Numbered from the stretch's first letter, positions 34,647 through 44,912 are shown. The stretch: DNA of 64,000 nt from Celeribacter persicus (GCF_003050785.1 NZ_QAOH01000002.1:1-64000), one strand, 5' to 3'. The notes: generated from the sequence alone by a model not told the origin. A program made the numbers and translations.

Positions 34647-36032
34647 TCAGGCGTTCAGCCCCTCCGCATTGATCCGCTCCAGCGTCTCGTCGAGAGATTT
34701 GCGCGCGCGCTCAATGAGAATGTCGACCTCGGCTTTCGTGATCGTCAGCGGCGGCGAGATGATCATGCGATCACCGACATGGCGCATCACCAGATTGTTG
34801 GCGAAACAGCGCTCGCGGCAGATGTAGCCGACCGTGCCGCCGGGAGCCTTGAACTTCGCCCGCGTCGCCTTGTTCGGCGTGAGCGCGATGGAGCCCATCA
34901 GACCGACGATCCTGGCCTCGCCGACCAGCGGGTGATCTACCAGCGCTTCCCATTTTTCCTTGAGATAGGGTGCGATTTCCTTGCCCGCGCGCTCGACAAT
35001 GCCTTCCTCTTCGAGAAGACGAATGTTTTCGAGTGCCACGGCACAGGCGACCGGATGGCCCGAATAGGTGTAACCATGGGCGAATTCGTCGCCCTCGTCG
35101 ATCACCTTGGCGATCTTGTCGGAGACGATGGAAGCCCCCAAGGGGATATAACCCGAGGTGATGCCCTTGGCGCAGGTCATGATGTCCGGCGTGATGCCCA
35201 TGGTCTCGGAGCCGAACCAGTTGCCGGTGCGGCCAAAGCCGGTGATGACCTCGTCGACGATCAGAAGGATGTCGTATTTTTTCACGATGCGCTGAATTTC
35301 CGGCCAATAGGTTGCGGGCGGCACGATCACGCCCCCGGCGCCTTGCACCGGCTCGGCGATGAAGGCCGCGACGGTCTCCGGACCCAGTTCGAGGATTTTT
35401 TCCTCAAGCTGTTGCGCACGGGCAAGTCCGAAGTCCTCGGGGCTCATGTCGCCGCCTTCGGACCACCAGTCGGGCTGGTCGATGTGGTGAATGCCGGGGA
35501 TCGGCAGGCCGCCTTGGGCGTGAATGCCCTTCATCCCGCCAAGCGAGCCGCCGCCCATGGTGGAGCCGTGATAGCCGTTCCAGCGCGAAATCACGTTGAA
35601 GCGCTCCGGCTGGCCCTTGAGATCCCAGTAATGCCGCACCATGCGCAGGTTGGTGTCATTGGAATCCGATCCGGAGCCGTTGAAGAACACGTGGTTCAGA
35701 TCGCCCGGCGCGATTTCGGCAAGTTTCTTCGCCAGCATAATCGCGGGAACATGCGAGGTCTGAAAGAAGGTGTTGTAGAACGGCAGTTGCTTCATCTGCC
35801 GCGCCGCCACCTCGGCCAGTTCCTCACGCCCGTAACCGACGTTGACGCACCACAGCCCGGCCATCGCATCGAGAATCTCCTCGCCCTCGCTGTCGGTCAG
35901 CCAGACGCCCTTGGCCCTTGTGATGATCCGTGCGCCTTTCTCGGCCAGTTCAGCCCCGAAGGTGAACGGGTGCATGTGGTGGGCGGCATCGAGCGCTTGC
36001 AACTCGGCGGTGGGCAGGTGGTTGTCTTGCAT
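34647..36032 (-). CDS. Class III aminotransferase, putrescine/omega-amine:pyruvate type
   Basis: The 461-residue PLP enzyme has the Schiff-base lysine in C-A-K-G-I-T-S-G-Y-I-P-L-G-A, the cofactor aspartate in L-L-I-V-D-E-V-I-T-G-F-G-R-T-G and the N-G-S-G-S-D-S-N-D-T phosphate contact. It resembles SpuC-like putrescine:pyruvate aminotransferases and taurine- or beta-alanine-acting relatives. ATG 36032 follows AAAGGA; an upstream in-frame extension to 36152 lacks a ribosome site and family similarity. It is the first gene of the amine operon. Confidence 0.9.
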   Translation of the reverse strand: MQDNHLPTAELQALDAAHHMHPFTFGAELAEKGARIITRAKGVWLTDSEGEEILDAMAGLWCVNVGYGREELAEVAARQMKQLPFYNTFFQTSHVPAIMLAKKLAEIAPGDLNHVFFNGSGSDSNDTNLRMVRHYWDLKGQPERFNVISRWNGYHGSTMGGGSLGGMKGIHAQGGLPIPGIHHIDQPDWWSEGGDMSPEDFGLARAQQLEEKILELGPETVAAFIAEPVQGAGGVIVPPATYWPEIQRIVKKYDILLIVDEVITGFGRTGNWFGSETMGITPDIMTCAKGITSGYIPLGASIVSDKIAKVIDEGDEFAHGYTYSGHPVACAVALENIRLLEEEGIVERAGKEIAPYLKEKWEALVDHPLVGEARIVGLMGSIALTPNKATRAKFKAPGGTVGYICRERCFANNLVMRHVGDRMIISPPLTITKAEVDILIERARKSLDETLERINAEGLNA

Positions 36033-36325
36033 GGTCTTTATCCTTTGTCGCCAGACCGTCAGGGTATCGCCGCAGCGCGGGGCCGGGGCGAGGAAGCGGG
36101 TCTGAAGCAGGCCGGGGATCTTTTTGATCCGTCTCAGGAAAAATATGATCAAATTTTTGAGCGGTCAAGCAGGAGCCGCTGTGCACCCGCTCTCAGGGGG
36201 CTGTGTAAGGCCGCTGTGCCGAAGGATTGGGCAGCCTATCACGGAGCCAGCCGGATACAGGTCTTTGACATTTAGGAAAACCCAGATTACCTGAATTTAT
36301 CAAACAAACCAACGGGGCAGAGGCC

Positions 36326-38083
36326 ATGCAGCAGACGCAGATGAACATAGCCCCCCGTTTGCGGAGCCGGGTCTGGGCGCATCGCCGGATGATCGCGGTT
36401 TTGCTGTTGTGCCAACTCGGGCAGGTCTCCGCCTCGCTCCTACTGCCGGGTTTCAGCGCCGATGTGATCGACCGCGGAATCCTCGCTAGGGCGCCCGAAG
36501 TGATCTGGCAATTCGGGGGGCTGATGGGGCTTGCCTCCCTCGTGCAACTGCTTTTGAGCGTCGTCGCCGTGATGCTCGGGGCAAGAATTGCTTTTCAGAT
36601 CGGGCGCGACCTGCGCGCCGACGTATTCGACAAGGTCCATGGGCTTGCTCTGTCGCAAGTGCAGGGTTTCAGCGTCGGCTCGCTCATCACGCGCTGCACC
36701 AATGATGTGTTGCAGGTTCAGACCATGGTGATCATGGCGCTCACGATGATCGTCATCGCGCCGATCATGGGGGTGGGCGGTGCGATCATGGCGATCCGTC
36801 AGGACGTGAAACTTTCGGGATTGTTGCTTGTGGCGGTGCCGGTTCTGGCACTGATCATCGGCAATCTGACGCTGCGCGCGACGCCGCTGTTTCAGATCAT
36901 GCAGGGCCAGCTCGACCGGGTGAACGCCGTGCTGCGCGAACAGATCGAGGGCATCCGGGTGATCCGTGCCTTTCTGCAAAAGGACCGCGAGGCGGTGCGG
37001 TTCGCCCGTGCCAACACCGATCTGACCCGCACCGCCATCCATGCCGGACGGCTGATGTCGATGACCATGCCCTCGGTCTCGGCGGTGATGCAGATGGCTT
37101 CCGTGGCGCTGATCCGGCTGGGGGCGGATCGGGTGAGATCCGGCGAACTCGAAGTGGGCGCGCTGATCGCCTTTCTCTCCTATGTCTCGCTCATCCTGAT
37201 TGCGGTGATGATGATGGGGATGCTCGTCGTGATGTTGCCGCGCGCGCTCGTCAGTGCCCGGCGGATCGACGATCTGCTAACCAGCCCCTTGCAGGTCGGT
37301 CCGCCCGCGCACCCCGTCGCATTACCCGCGAAAGGGCCGGGACTGCATCTCCGCTTCGAAGATGTCGGTTTCGGCTATCCCGGTGCACAGAACCGGGTTT
37401 TGGAAGAGATTACCTTCGATCTCGGTCCCGGCGAGGTTCTGGGCATCATCGGACCGACGGGTTCCGGAAAATCCACCATCGTCAATCTGATCGCCCGGCT
37501 GAACGACCCGAGCGAGGGACGCGTGACATTGGGCGGCGTCGATCTGCGCGACATTGCGCCAGAGGCTCTGGCCAGCCACCTCGGCTATGTGCCACAGAAG
37601 GCCTATCTGTTTTCCGGCACGGTGCGCGAGACCCTGAAGCTTGGTGCGCCCGAGGCTGACGATGCGATGCTCTGGCACGCGCTGGAGGTGGCGCAGGCGG
37701 CGGATTTCATTCGCGCCTTGCCCGATGGTCTGGACGCGCCGGTCGCACAGGGCGGCACGAATTTCTCAGGCGGTCAGCGCCAGCGTCTCGCCATCGCACG
37801 GGCGCTGGTGTGCGATGCCGACCTCTATCTCTTCGACGACAGTTTCTCCGCCCTCGATCAGGCCACCGATGCACGATTGCGCGCGGCCTTGCGTGCGGAG
37901 GTCGCCCATGCCGCCACCGTCATTGTCAGCCAGCGGGTGCTGTCGATCCGCGAGGCCGACCGCATTCTGGTGATCGAGCACGGACGGGTGGCGGGCTTTG
38001 CCCCGCATGAGGAGTTGCTGCGCGATTGCCCGGTCTATGCCGAGATCGTGCGCTCGCAGACGGGTGCGGAGGCGGCGGCATGA
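36326..38083 (+). CDS. ABC exporter half-transporter with a degenerate ATPase site
   Basis: The 585-residue protein fuses a six-helix ABC exporter membrane domain (about residues 20-310) to an ATPase domain with Walker A G-P-T-G-S-G-K-S-T and signature F-S-G-G-Q-R-Q-R. Walker B reads L-Y-L-F-D-D-S-F, with Asp in place of the catalytic Glu, and the switch histidine position reads V-S-Q-R, with Gln. Such changes mark the degenerate-site partner of heterodimeric exporters (TM287/288, LmrCD). The downstream half-transporter overlaps by 4 bases. The substrate is unknown. Confidence 0.9.
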   Translation: MQQTQMNIAPRLRSRVWAHRRMIAVLLLCQLGQVSASLLLPGFSADVIDRGILARAPEVIWQFGGLMGLASLVQLLLSVVAVMLGARIAFQIGRDLRADVFDKVHGLALSQVQGFSVGSLITRCTNDVLQVQTMVIMALTMIVIAPIMGVGGAIMAIRQDVKLSGLLLVAVPVLALIIGNLTLRATPLFQIMQGQLDRVNAVLREQIEGIRVIRAFLQKDREAVRFARANTDLTRTAIHAGRLMSMTMPSVSAVMQMASVALIRLGADRVRSGELEVGALIAFLSYVSLILIAVMMMGMLVVMLPRALVSARRIDDLLTSPLQVGPPAHPVALPAKGPGLHLRFEDVGFGYPGAQNRVLEEITFDLGPGEVLGIIGPTGSGKSTIVNLIARLNDPSEGRVTLGGVDLRDIAPEALASHLGYVPQKAYLFSGTVRETLKLGAPEADDAMLWHALEVAQAADFIRALPDGLDAPVAQGGTNFSGGQRQRLAIARALVCDADLYLFDDSFSALDQATDARLRAALRAEVAHAATVIVSQRVLSIREADRILVIEHGRVAGFAPHEELLRDCPVYAEIVRSQTGAEAAA

Positions 38084-39900
38084 GCACGCGTGATCGAAAT
38101 CTCGAACAGGTCGAACGCCCGGAAAATCAGAGCCCGCGACGCGGTCCCGGTGCCGGTCTCGGCGGTGCGAAACCGAAGGACGCGCGCCATGCGCTTGTGC
38201 GGGTGTGGCAGGCCTTCGGCCGGCGGCGTCCGGCGCTGGTCGCCACCATGTTCCTGAGCCTCGGCAGCGTTCTGGGCAGCACGATCGGTCCGTGGCAACT
38301 GGGCCTTGCGACGGATATTCTGGTGGGTGCGGACTATACCCACGCGGCCTTGCTGCGTCAGCTTGCGCTGGTTGCGGTGATCTATCTGGCAGCGGCAGGG
38401 CTGAACCTGTTGCAGGCTTGGCTGATCAACGACCTGGTGCAGAGCATGGGGCAGGGGCTCCGGGCCGAGGCGCAGGCGAAACTCGCGCGTGTGCCGCTCA
38501 AATGGTACGACGCCCAGCCGCGTGGCGAGGTGCTGTCGCGCTTCACCAATGACATCGACAACATGATCCAGAATCTCCAGCATGTCTCCAGTCAGGTCGT
38601 GCTGATGAGCATGACCATCGTGGGTGTTCTGGCGATGATGGCCTTTCTCTCGCCACCGCTGGCAGGCGTCGCCGTGATCGCAATCCTGATTTCGCTCGGG
38701 CTGACCCGGTTGATCGCGCGGGCGGCCAAGCCGCAATTCGCCGCGCAATGGCGCGAGACCGGGCATCTCAATGCCACGGTGGAGGAGAGCTTCACCGGCC
38801 AGACCTTGATCCGCGTTTTCGGTGCGCGTGAACGGGTCGATGCGCAATTCGCGGAACAGAACGACGCGCTGACACGGGCGGCGATGCGGGCGCAAATCCT
38901 CGCAGGCCTGATCCAGCCATTGAGCATGTTCGTCACCAACCTCGCTTATATCGCCGTGGTTCTGGTGGGGGCCTTCCGGGTGCTTGTGGGGAACCTGAGC
39001 CTTGGGGAGTTGCAAGCCTTCATCCAGTACATCCGCCAGATCGGCCAGCCGGTATCGCAGCTTGGCAGTATGGCGGCACAGATCCAGTCGGCGCTGGCCT
39101 CCGCCGAGCGGGTCTTCGAATTGCTGGACGCGCCGGAGATGTCGGCGGATGCGACAGGGGCGCACGCCGGGAAGGTTCGGGGGCATGTGGAATTCGATCG
39201 TGTGGGCTTTCGCTACCTGCCGGATCAGCCGCTGTTCGAAGACGTCAGCCTTGAGGCGCAACCCGGCCAGATGCTCGCCATCGTCGGGCCGACGGGGGCG
39301 GGCAAGACGACGCTGGTCAACCTGCTGATGCGGTTCTACGAAATCGACAGCGGCGCGATCCGGCTCGATGGGCGGGATATTCGCGATCTGTCGCGCGCGG
39401 AATTGCGCCGAGCGATGGCGATGGTCTTGCAGGACACATGGCTCTTCACCGGCACGATCCATGACAACATCGCCTATGGCCGTCCGGACGCCAGCCGCGA
39501 AGAGGTGATCGCGGCCGCACGTCGCTGTCACGTCGACGATTTCGTCCGCACCCTGCCCGAAGGTTATGACACGGTGCTCGACAATGGTGGCGCGGCGCTG
39601 TCGCAGGGACAACGGCAGTTGATCACCATCGCCCGGGCTTTTCTGCTCGATGCGCCGATCCTGATCCTTGATGAGGCGACGAGTTCTGTGGACACCCGCA
39701 CGGAAATGCTCATTCAACGGGCCATGGCGGAACTGCGCGAGGGCCGCACGAGCTTTGTCATCGCGCACCGGCTCTCCACCATCCGGGACGCCGGTCTGAT
39801 CGTCTATATGGAGGCGGGCAGCGTGCGGGAAACCGGCACACATGAGGCGCTCATGGCACTCAAAGGCGGGTATTGTCGGTTGCAGGGGCAGCCGGACTGA
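38080..39900 (+). CDS. ABC exporter half-transporter with a consensus Walker B, partner of the upstream gene
   Basis: The 606-residue protein has a charged 35-residue N terminus, an exporter membrane domain and an ATPase domain with Walker A G-P-T-G-A-G-K-T-T, signature L-S-Q-G-Q-R-Q-L, intact Walker B L-I-L-D-E-A-T-S and switch His in I-A-H-R-L-S. The signature has Gln for the first Gly. Paired with the upstream protein this gives one consensus and one degenerate ATP site. ATG 38080 overlaps the previous stop. Multidrug or lipid export is likely but unproven. Confidence 0.9.
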   Translation: MSTRDRNLEQVERPENQSPRRGPGAGLGGAKPKDARHALVRVWQAFGRRRPALVATMFLSLGSVLGSTIGPWQLGLATDILVGADYTHAALLRQLALVAVIYLAAAGLNLLQAWLINDLVQSMGQGLRAEAQAKLARVPLKWYDAQPRGEVLSRFTNDIDNMIQNLQHVSSQVVLMSMTIVGVLAMMAFLSPPLAGVAVIAILISLGLTRLIARAAKPQFAAQWRETGHLNATVEESFTGQTLIRVFGARERVDAQFAEQNDALTRAAMRAQILAGLIQPLSMFVTNLAYIAVVLVGAFRVLVGNLSLGELQAFIQYIRQIGQPVSQLGSMAAQIQSALASAERVFELLDAPEMSADATGAHAGKVRGHVEFDRVGFRYLPDQPLFEDVSLEAQPGQMLAIVGPTGAGKTTLVNLLMRFYEIDSGAIRLDGRDIRDLSRAELRRAMAMVLQDTWLFTGTIHDNIAYGRPDASREEVIAAARRCHVDDFVRTLPEGYDTVLDNGGAALSQGQRQLITIARAFLLDAPILILDEATSSVDTRTEMLIQRAMAELREGRTSFVIAHRLSTIRDAGLIVYMEAGSVRETGTHEALMALKGGYCRLQGQPD

Positions 39901-39961
39901 GGTTGCCCAAAGCGTTCTGTCGTGAGGGCGTAAACTTGCCCGCTTCCCCTGAATTGCTCAT

Positions 39962-41401
39962 TTACACTTCCCCCTCGAACCGGAACAGGGCGAGGCTGCG
40001 TTCGCGTTCGTTGATCGCGAGTTTGCGGTTGATCGGGGCCTGAGCGCGTGAGGCGCAGTTCCGGCGTTCACAAAGGTAGCAGTTCAGTCCGATGTCCGTC
40101 GGTTCAGTTGTCCCGAGATCAAGCCCGTCGGCATACACCAGACGGGCCGCATAGGAGAGATCGCAGCCAAGCCCGATCGCATGTTTCTGTGCCGGCGCAT
40201 TATACGTGCCGCCGACACGGGTTACGGTGCGGGCAATCGACAGATAGCTTGCGCCCTCCGGCATCCGAATGACCTGTGTCTGAACCTGCTCCGGGGTCTC
40301 GAAGGCGCCATGGATGTTCCAGAGCGGGCAGGTGCCGCCAAAGCGCGAAAACGGAAAGCGCCCGGCGCTGAAGCGTTTCGACACGTTTCCCGCCCGGTCG
40401 ATCCGGACGAAGAAGAACGGTACGCCGCGCGCTTCCGGGCGTTGCAACGTGGACATGCGGTGTGCCACTTGTTCATAGCTCGCGCCGAAGCGGTGGCCGA
40501 TGAGTTCGACATCGTAGCGCTCCTGTTCGCAGGCGGTCAGAAAGCGTTTGTAAGGCATGAGCAGGGCGGCGGCGAAATAATTGGCGAGGCTGACACGGGC
40601 GAGACTCTGGCTTTCGTCACCGTCAAACCCCGCGTCGGTCATTACCTCTTCGATCAGCGTCTCGTGTTCGAGCCGGGCAATGAGTACGCCCATCTGAAAG
40701 CGGCGGCTGTGTTGAGCCAGAAGCTCGGAAAGCATCAACTCCTTGCGGTGAGGGTCATAGCGGCGCAAGGCACCGCTCATCACGCTGGCGGGGAGGATGC
40801 GTACCCGGATGCCATGGTGTCTCAGCCGTTCTGTGAGGGCGACGTGCGGCTCCTCGCGATGCAAGCCCATGTCATTGGCTTGCGCTTCGGCGGCTTCGTC
40901 GATTGGCGCGATATAATTGCGATTGGTATAGAACCAGTCACGCACACGCTCCACCGGGCGGGCGATCTGGCCCAGCACTTCGACCTTGTTACGATCCGTG
41001 AGCGGGTTCTCGTCGGTCTGGCTGCGCATCATCGCATCGGTGTGCTTGCCTTGCAGGCGCACCAGAGCCGCGGCGATCCGGGGCGAGGCTTGCAGCACAG
41101 CGTCGATCTCGCTTTGCGGCAGGCGCGGCAGTTCGAGCGCCGGATCTTTCAGCACCGCTTCGAAATCCGCCGTGAGCTGCGTGTCGATTTCGGGCGCAAG
41201 CTCGGAGATGTTCATGTCGTAGACTTGCGCGAGCTTCATCAGAAGTTTCGCGGAGGCCGGACGCTGATCGGTCTCGATCAGGGTGATGTAGCTGGCGGAG
41301 ACGTCGAGCTGTGCCGCCATTTGTGCCTGTGTCAGTCCCAGAGACTTTCGCAGCACCCTGAGCCGGTTGCCGATGTTCAGTTTTGCGCCGCGCTGGCTCA
41401 T
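39962..41401 (-). CDS. ScfR/RamB-type regulator (XRE helix-turn-helix, IrrE-like and DUF2083 domains)
   Basis: The 479-residue regulator has an N-terminal helix-turn-helix (G-L-T-Q-A-Q-M-A-A-Q-L-D-V-S-A-S-Y-I-T-L-I-E, split by context), a central IrrE-like helical region (about 150-290) and a C-terminal C-Y-L-C-E-R-R-N-C cysteine cluster that may bind metal. Relatives (RamB, ScfR) control acetate, short-chain fatty acid and glyoxylate-shunt genes. It is divergent from aceB, and the gap holds four TTACAA half-sites, so it probably controls aceB-aceA and itself. Confidence 0.85.
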   Translation of the reverse strand: MSQRGAKLNIGNRLRVLRKSLGLTQAQMAAQLDVSASYITLIETDQRPASAKLLMKLAQVYDMNISELAPEIDTQLTADFEAVLKDPALELPRLPQSEIDAVLQASPRIAAALVRLQGKHTDAMMRSQTDENPLTDRNKVEVLGQIARPVERVRDWFYTNRNYIAPIDEAAEAQANDMGLHREEPHVALTERLRHHGIRVRILPASVMSGALRRYDPHRKELMLSELLAQHSRRFQMGVLIARLEHETLIEEVMTDAGFDGDESQSLARVSLANYFAAALLMPYKRFLTACEQERYDVELIGHRFGASYEQVAHRMSTLQRPEARGVPFFFVRIDRAGNVSKRFSAGRFPFSRFGGTCPLWNIHGAFETPEQVQTQVIRMPEGASYLSIARTVTRVGGTYNAPAQKHAIGLGCDLSYAARLVYADGLDLGTTEPTDIGLNCYLCERRNCASRAQAPINRKLAINERERSLALFRFEGEV

Positions 41402-41439
41402 GCCTCATTCCTCCCATGCGCCACAGCCATGTGACAACC

Positions 41440-41497
41440 TTACAAACCGCTTCGGATAAAAGTTACAATAATTACAATATAACCATTTAATTACAAA
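41440..41497. promoter_or_regulatory. Four TTACAA half-sites between the ScfR-like gene and aceB
   Basis: TTACAAA (41440-41446), TTACAAT (41463-41469), TTACAAT (41472-41478) and TTACAAA (41491-41497) lie in an AT-rich intergenic section. All share one orientation. Their density and position between a regulator and its likely target make them candidate operators. Confidence 0.5.
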
Positions 41498-41592
41498 TAG
41501 ATAATGAAATTTAAAATGACATTACTAATCTGACTACAGGAATCGCATGCCGATGCATACAGAAATTTGAAACTCATATGAAGGAGGGGGCA

Positions 41593-43209
41593 ATGGCTCT
41601 GGATCTGACACACTCGAAGGCGCTGGTGCTGCGCGATGTTGCGGGGGCGGAGCGTGTACTGACGCCGGAGGCGCTGGACTTTCTCGTTGTGCTGAATGCC
41701 GAATTCGCCACGCCACTGCGCGCGTTGCTGGCGGCCCGCGTCTCGCGTCAGCATGGCTATGACACGGGCCATCTGCCGGAATATCTCCCCGAGACGCAGG
41801 ACATCCGGCGCGGTGACTGGCAGGCGGCGGGGGTGCCCGAGGCGTTGCAGGACCGCCGGGTGGAGATCACCGGCCCGGTGGATCGCAAGATGATGATCAA
41901 CGCGCTGAACTCAGGAGCGAAGGTTTTCATGGCGGATTTCGAAGATGCCTCCGCGCCGCGCTTCGATGTGATGATCGCCGGGCAGGTGAACCTGATGGAT
42001 TACCGCGACGGAGGCCTCAGTTTCGATGATCCGGCCACCGGCAAGGCGTATCGGACGGGGGAGCAGACGGCTACGCTCATCGTGCGTCCGCGTGGACTGC
42101 ATCTCGAAGAGGCCAATGTGCTGATCGACGGTCAGCCGATGCCTGCGGCGCTTTTCGACTTCGGTCTGCATGTCTTTCACAATGCCCATGAGCTGCATCG
42201 CAGCGGGCGGGGGCCGTTCTACTACCTGCCGAAACTGGAAAACCACCGTGAAGCACGGCTCTGGAATGCGATTTTTGTCTGGGCGCAGGAGCGGATCGGT
42301 CTGCCACAGGGCACGATCAAGGCGACGGTTCTGATCGAAACCCTGCGTGCGGCTTTCGAGATGGATGAGATCATCTGGGAACTGCGCGATCATATCGCCG
42401 GGCTGAACTGTGGTCGCTGGGACTACATCTTCAGCTATATCAAGACCCTGCGCGCCCATCCCGAGTACACGCTGCCGGACCGGGCGCAGGTGACGATGGA
42501 CAAGGCCTTTCTGGCCACCTATGCGGCGCGGCTTGTGAAAGTTTGTCACCGTCGCGGCATTCACGCCATGGGCGGCATGGCGGCGCAAATCCCGGTGAAA
42601 GGCGACGCGGCGGCCAATGAGGCGGCTTTCGAGAAGGTCCGGGCCGACAAGCTGCGCGAGGTGCAACTGGGCCATGATGGCACATGGGTGGCGCATCCCG
42701 ACCTTGTGCCCGTCGCGATGGAGGTCTTCGACTGCCACATGCCGGAAGCCAATCAGATCAAGCGCCCTCGGCAATATTACCGGATTGAGGAGCACAAACT
42801 TCTGGAGCCGCACAAAGGCACGATCACCGAGGCGGGAGTGCGGATGAATATCTCCGTGGCTCTGGAGTACCTGTCGCAATGGCTGTCGGGCCGGGGCGCC
42901 GTGCCGATCCACAACCTGATGGAAGACGCCGCCACCGCTGAGATCAGCCGCGCCCAGCTCTGGCAATGGATGCGGCATGGGGCCGAGGTGACGCTTGAGG
43001 ATGGCGGTACGCGGGTGATGAGTGCGGATTGGTTCGGCAAGCTGTTGCAGGCCGAGGTTTCCGATATTCTCGACCGCATCGGCCCGGCGGAATTCCACCG
43101 GGGCCATTACGCCTCGGCGCTCCGGCTTCTGCATGAGGCGGTGACGGCGCGCGAGATGCCCGATTTCATCACGGTCCCGGCCTATGACGTATTGAACGCT
43201 TTCGACTGA
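41593..43209 (+). CDS. aceB: Malate synthase A
   Basis: The 538-residue enzyme joins glyoxylate and acetyl-CoA to malate. It has the family catalytic motif K-V-F-M-A-D-F-E-D-A-S-A-P and the V-L-I-E-T-L-R-A-A-F-E-M-D-E segment, with Y-I-F-S-Y-I-K-T-L following. The length is that of the A isoform, not the 720-residue G isoform. ATG 41593 follows GGAGGGGG; the upstream in-frame ATG at 41578 lies before this ribosome site. It forms the glyoxylate shunt with the next gene. Confidence 0.95.
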   Translation: MALDLTHSKALVLRDVAGAERVLTPEALDFLVVLNAEFATPLRALLAARVSRQHGYDTGHLPEYLPETQDIRRGDWQAAGVPEALQDRRVEITGPVDRKMMINALNSGAKVFMADFEDASAPRFDVMIAGQVNLMDYRDGGLSFDDPATGKAYRTGEQTATLIVRPRGLHLEEANVLIDGQPMPAALFDFGLHVFHNAHELHRSGRGPFYYLPKLENHREARLWNAIFVWAQERIGLPQGTIKATVLIETLRAAFEMDEIIWELRDHIAGLNCGRWDYIFSYIKTLRAHPEYTLPDRAQVTMDKAFLATYAARLVKVCHRRGIHAMGGMAAQIPVKGDAAANEAAFEKVRADKLREVQLGHDGTWVAHPDLVPVAMEVFDCHMPEANQIKRPRQYYRIEEHKLLEPHKGTITEAGVRMNISVALEYLSQWLSGRGAVPIHNLMEDAATAEISRAQLWQWMRHGAEVTLEDGGTRVMSADWFGKLLQAEVSDILDRIGPAEFHRGHYASALRLLHEAVTAREMPDFITVPAYDVLNAFD

Positions 43210-43301
43210 TGGACCCGATCACGCAATTTTCTCCCTTCGGCGGGCCGCTGACCAAGCCCTTGCCCGCCTGTCTGCTCAAACTGCCACAGAGAGGATATAT
43301 C

Positions 43302-44912
43302 ATGGCACAGCACAAAACCTATGCCGAACTGCGCAAGGAACTTGAAGCCCGTTACCCGAGCGGCCAGACCCCGGGCGGCGTCACCGTGGACGACATCATC
43401 CAGCTCAGGATCCAGAACACCTATGACACCCATCTGGACATTGCCCGCGACATGGCGACGGTGATGCGCGTCGATATGGCCGCCTATGATGCCGATGCAA
43501 CGAAATTCACCCAATCCCTTGGGTGCTGGTCCGGTTTTCACGCCCAGCAGATGATCAAATCCGTGAAGCGCCTGAACGGCACGTCCAAGCGCACCTATGT
43601 CTATCTCTCCGGCTGGATGGTCGCCGGTCTGCGCAACACCTGGGGGCATCTGCCGGATCAGTCCATGCATGAGAAAACTGCGGTGGCCGACCTTATTCGC
43701 GAGATTTACACCTCGCTGCGTCAGGCTGACGAAGTGGCTCTGAACGATCTGTTCAAGGAGTTGAAGCTGGCCACTACGGAGGAGGCACGTAAGGCGGTGA
43801 TCGAAAAGATCGACACGTTCGAGAGCCATGTCGTGCCGATCATCGCCGACATCGACGCAGGTTTTGGCAATGAGCATGCCACCTACCTTCTGGCGAAGGA
43901 ACTGATCAAGGCCGGTGCCTGCTGTCTCCAGATCGAGAACCAGGTTTCGGATGCCAAGCAATGCGGTCATCAGGACGGCAAGGTCACGGTCCCGCGCGAG
44001 GATTTCATCGAGAAACTCCGTGCCTGTCGTCTGGCCTTCGAGGAGCTTGGCGTCGATGATGGTGTCATCGTGGCGCGTACCGACAGTCTCGGGGCCGGTC
44101 TGACGCAGAAAGTGCCCGTGTCGTTGGCTCCGGGCGATCTGGCCTCCGACTATATCAAGTGGCTCGACACCGAACAGATCACGGAAGAAAACCCGATCTC
44201 AGAAGGCGATCTGGCGCTCTATCAGGGCGGCGCGTTCGTGCGTCCGCGTCGCCTGCCCAACGGTCTTTTCCCATTCAAACCGAACACCGGGCGCGCCCGT
44301 GTGGTCGAGGATTGCATTGCCTCCCTGACACAGGGCGGGGCCGATCTTCTGTGGATCGAAACCGACACGCCGAATGTTGATGAGATCGCCGGTATGGTGA
44401 ATGAAATCCGCAAGAAGGTGCCGAATGCGAAGCTCACCTACAACAATTCGCCGTCGTTCAACTGGACACTCAACCTGCGCAAACAGGTGCGTGCGCAATG
44501 GCTGGCCGAAGGCAAGATCACCGAGGCCGATTATCCGACAGGTAATGAGCTTATGAAAGCCGATTTCGATGAAACCGAACTGGGGCAGGAGGCGGATGCC
44601 CGTCTGCGCAATTTCCAGACCGATATTTCGACGAAAGCGGGTGTGTTCCACAACCTGATCACGCTGCCGACCTTCCACCTCACGGCGAAGGCGATGGATG
44701 AACTGAGCCATGGTTATTTCGGGGAGGACAAGATGCTGGCCTATGTCGCGACCGTGCAGCGTCAGGAAATCCGTCGCGGCATTTCGGCGGTCAAACATCA
44801 GCACGAGGTCGGTTCCGATCTCGGCGATGCCTTCAAGGAAATGGTCGGGGGCGAACGCGCGCTGAAAGCGGGCGGGGCGGCCAACACTATGAATCAGTTC
44901 GCGGCGGAATAA
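43302..44912 (+). CDS. aceA: Isocitrate lyase
   Basis: The 536-residue enzyme cleaves isocitrate to succinate and glyoxylate. The catalytic motif reads D-A-K-Q-C-G-H with Cys221; the K-Q-C-G-H form and the length fit the long bacterial class seen in Pseudomonas. P-S-F-N-W and metal-binding D-I-D-A-G-F-G-N are present. ATG 43302 lies after AGAGAGGATATATC; an open extension to 43209 is unlikely. It is read with aceB and followed by a terminator-like hairpin. Confidence 0.95.
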   Translation: MAQHKTYAELRKELEARYPSGQTPGGVTVDDIIQLRIQNTYDTHLDIARDMATVMRVDMAAYDADATKFTQSLGCWSGFHAQQMIKSVKRLNGTSKRTYVYLSGWMVAGLRNTWGHLPDQSMHEKTAVADLIREIYTSLRQADEVALNDLFKELKLATTEEARKAVIEKIDTFESHVVPIIADIDAGFGNEHATYLLAKELIKAGACCLQIENQVSDAKQCGHQDGKVTVPREDFIEKLRACRLAFEELGVDDGVIVARTDSLGAGLTQKVPVSLAPGDLASDYIKWLDTEQITEENPISEGDLALYQGGAFVRPRRLPNGLFPFKPNTGRARVVEDCIASLTQGGADLLWIETDTPNVDEIAGMVNEIRKKVPNAKLTYNNSPSFNWTLNLRKQVRAQWLAEGKITEADYPTGNELMKADFDETELGQEADARLRNFQTDISTKAGVFHNLITLPTFHLTAKAMDELSHGYFGEDKMLAYVATVQRQEIRRGISAVKHQHEVGSDLGDAFKEMVGGERALKAGGAANTMNQFAAE

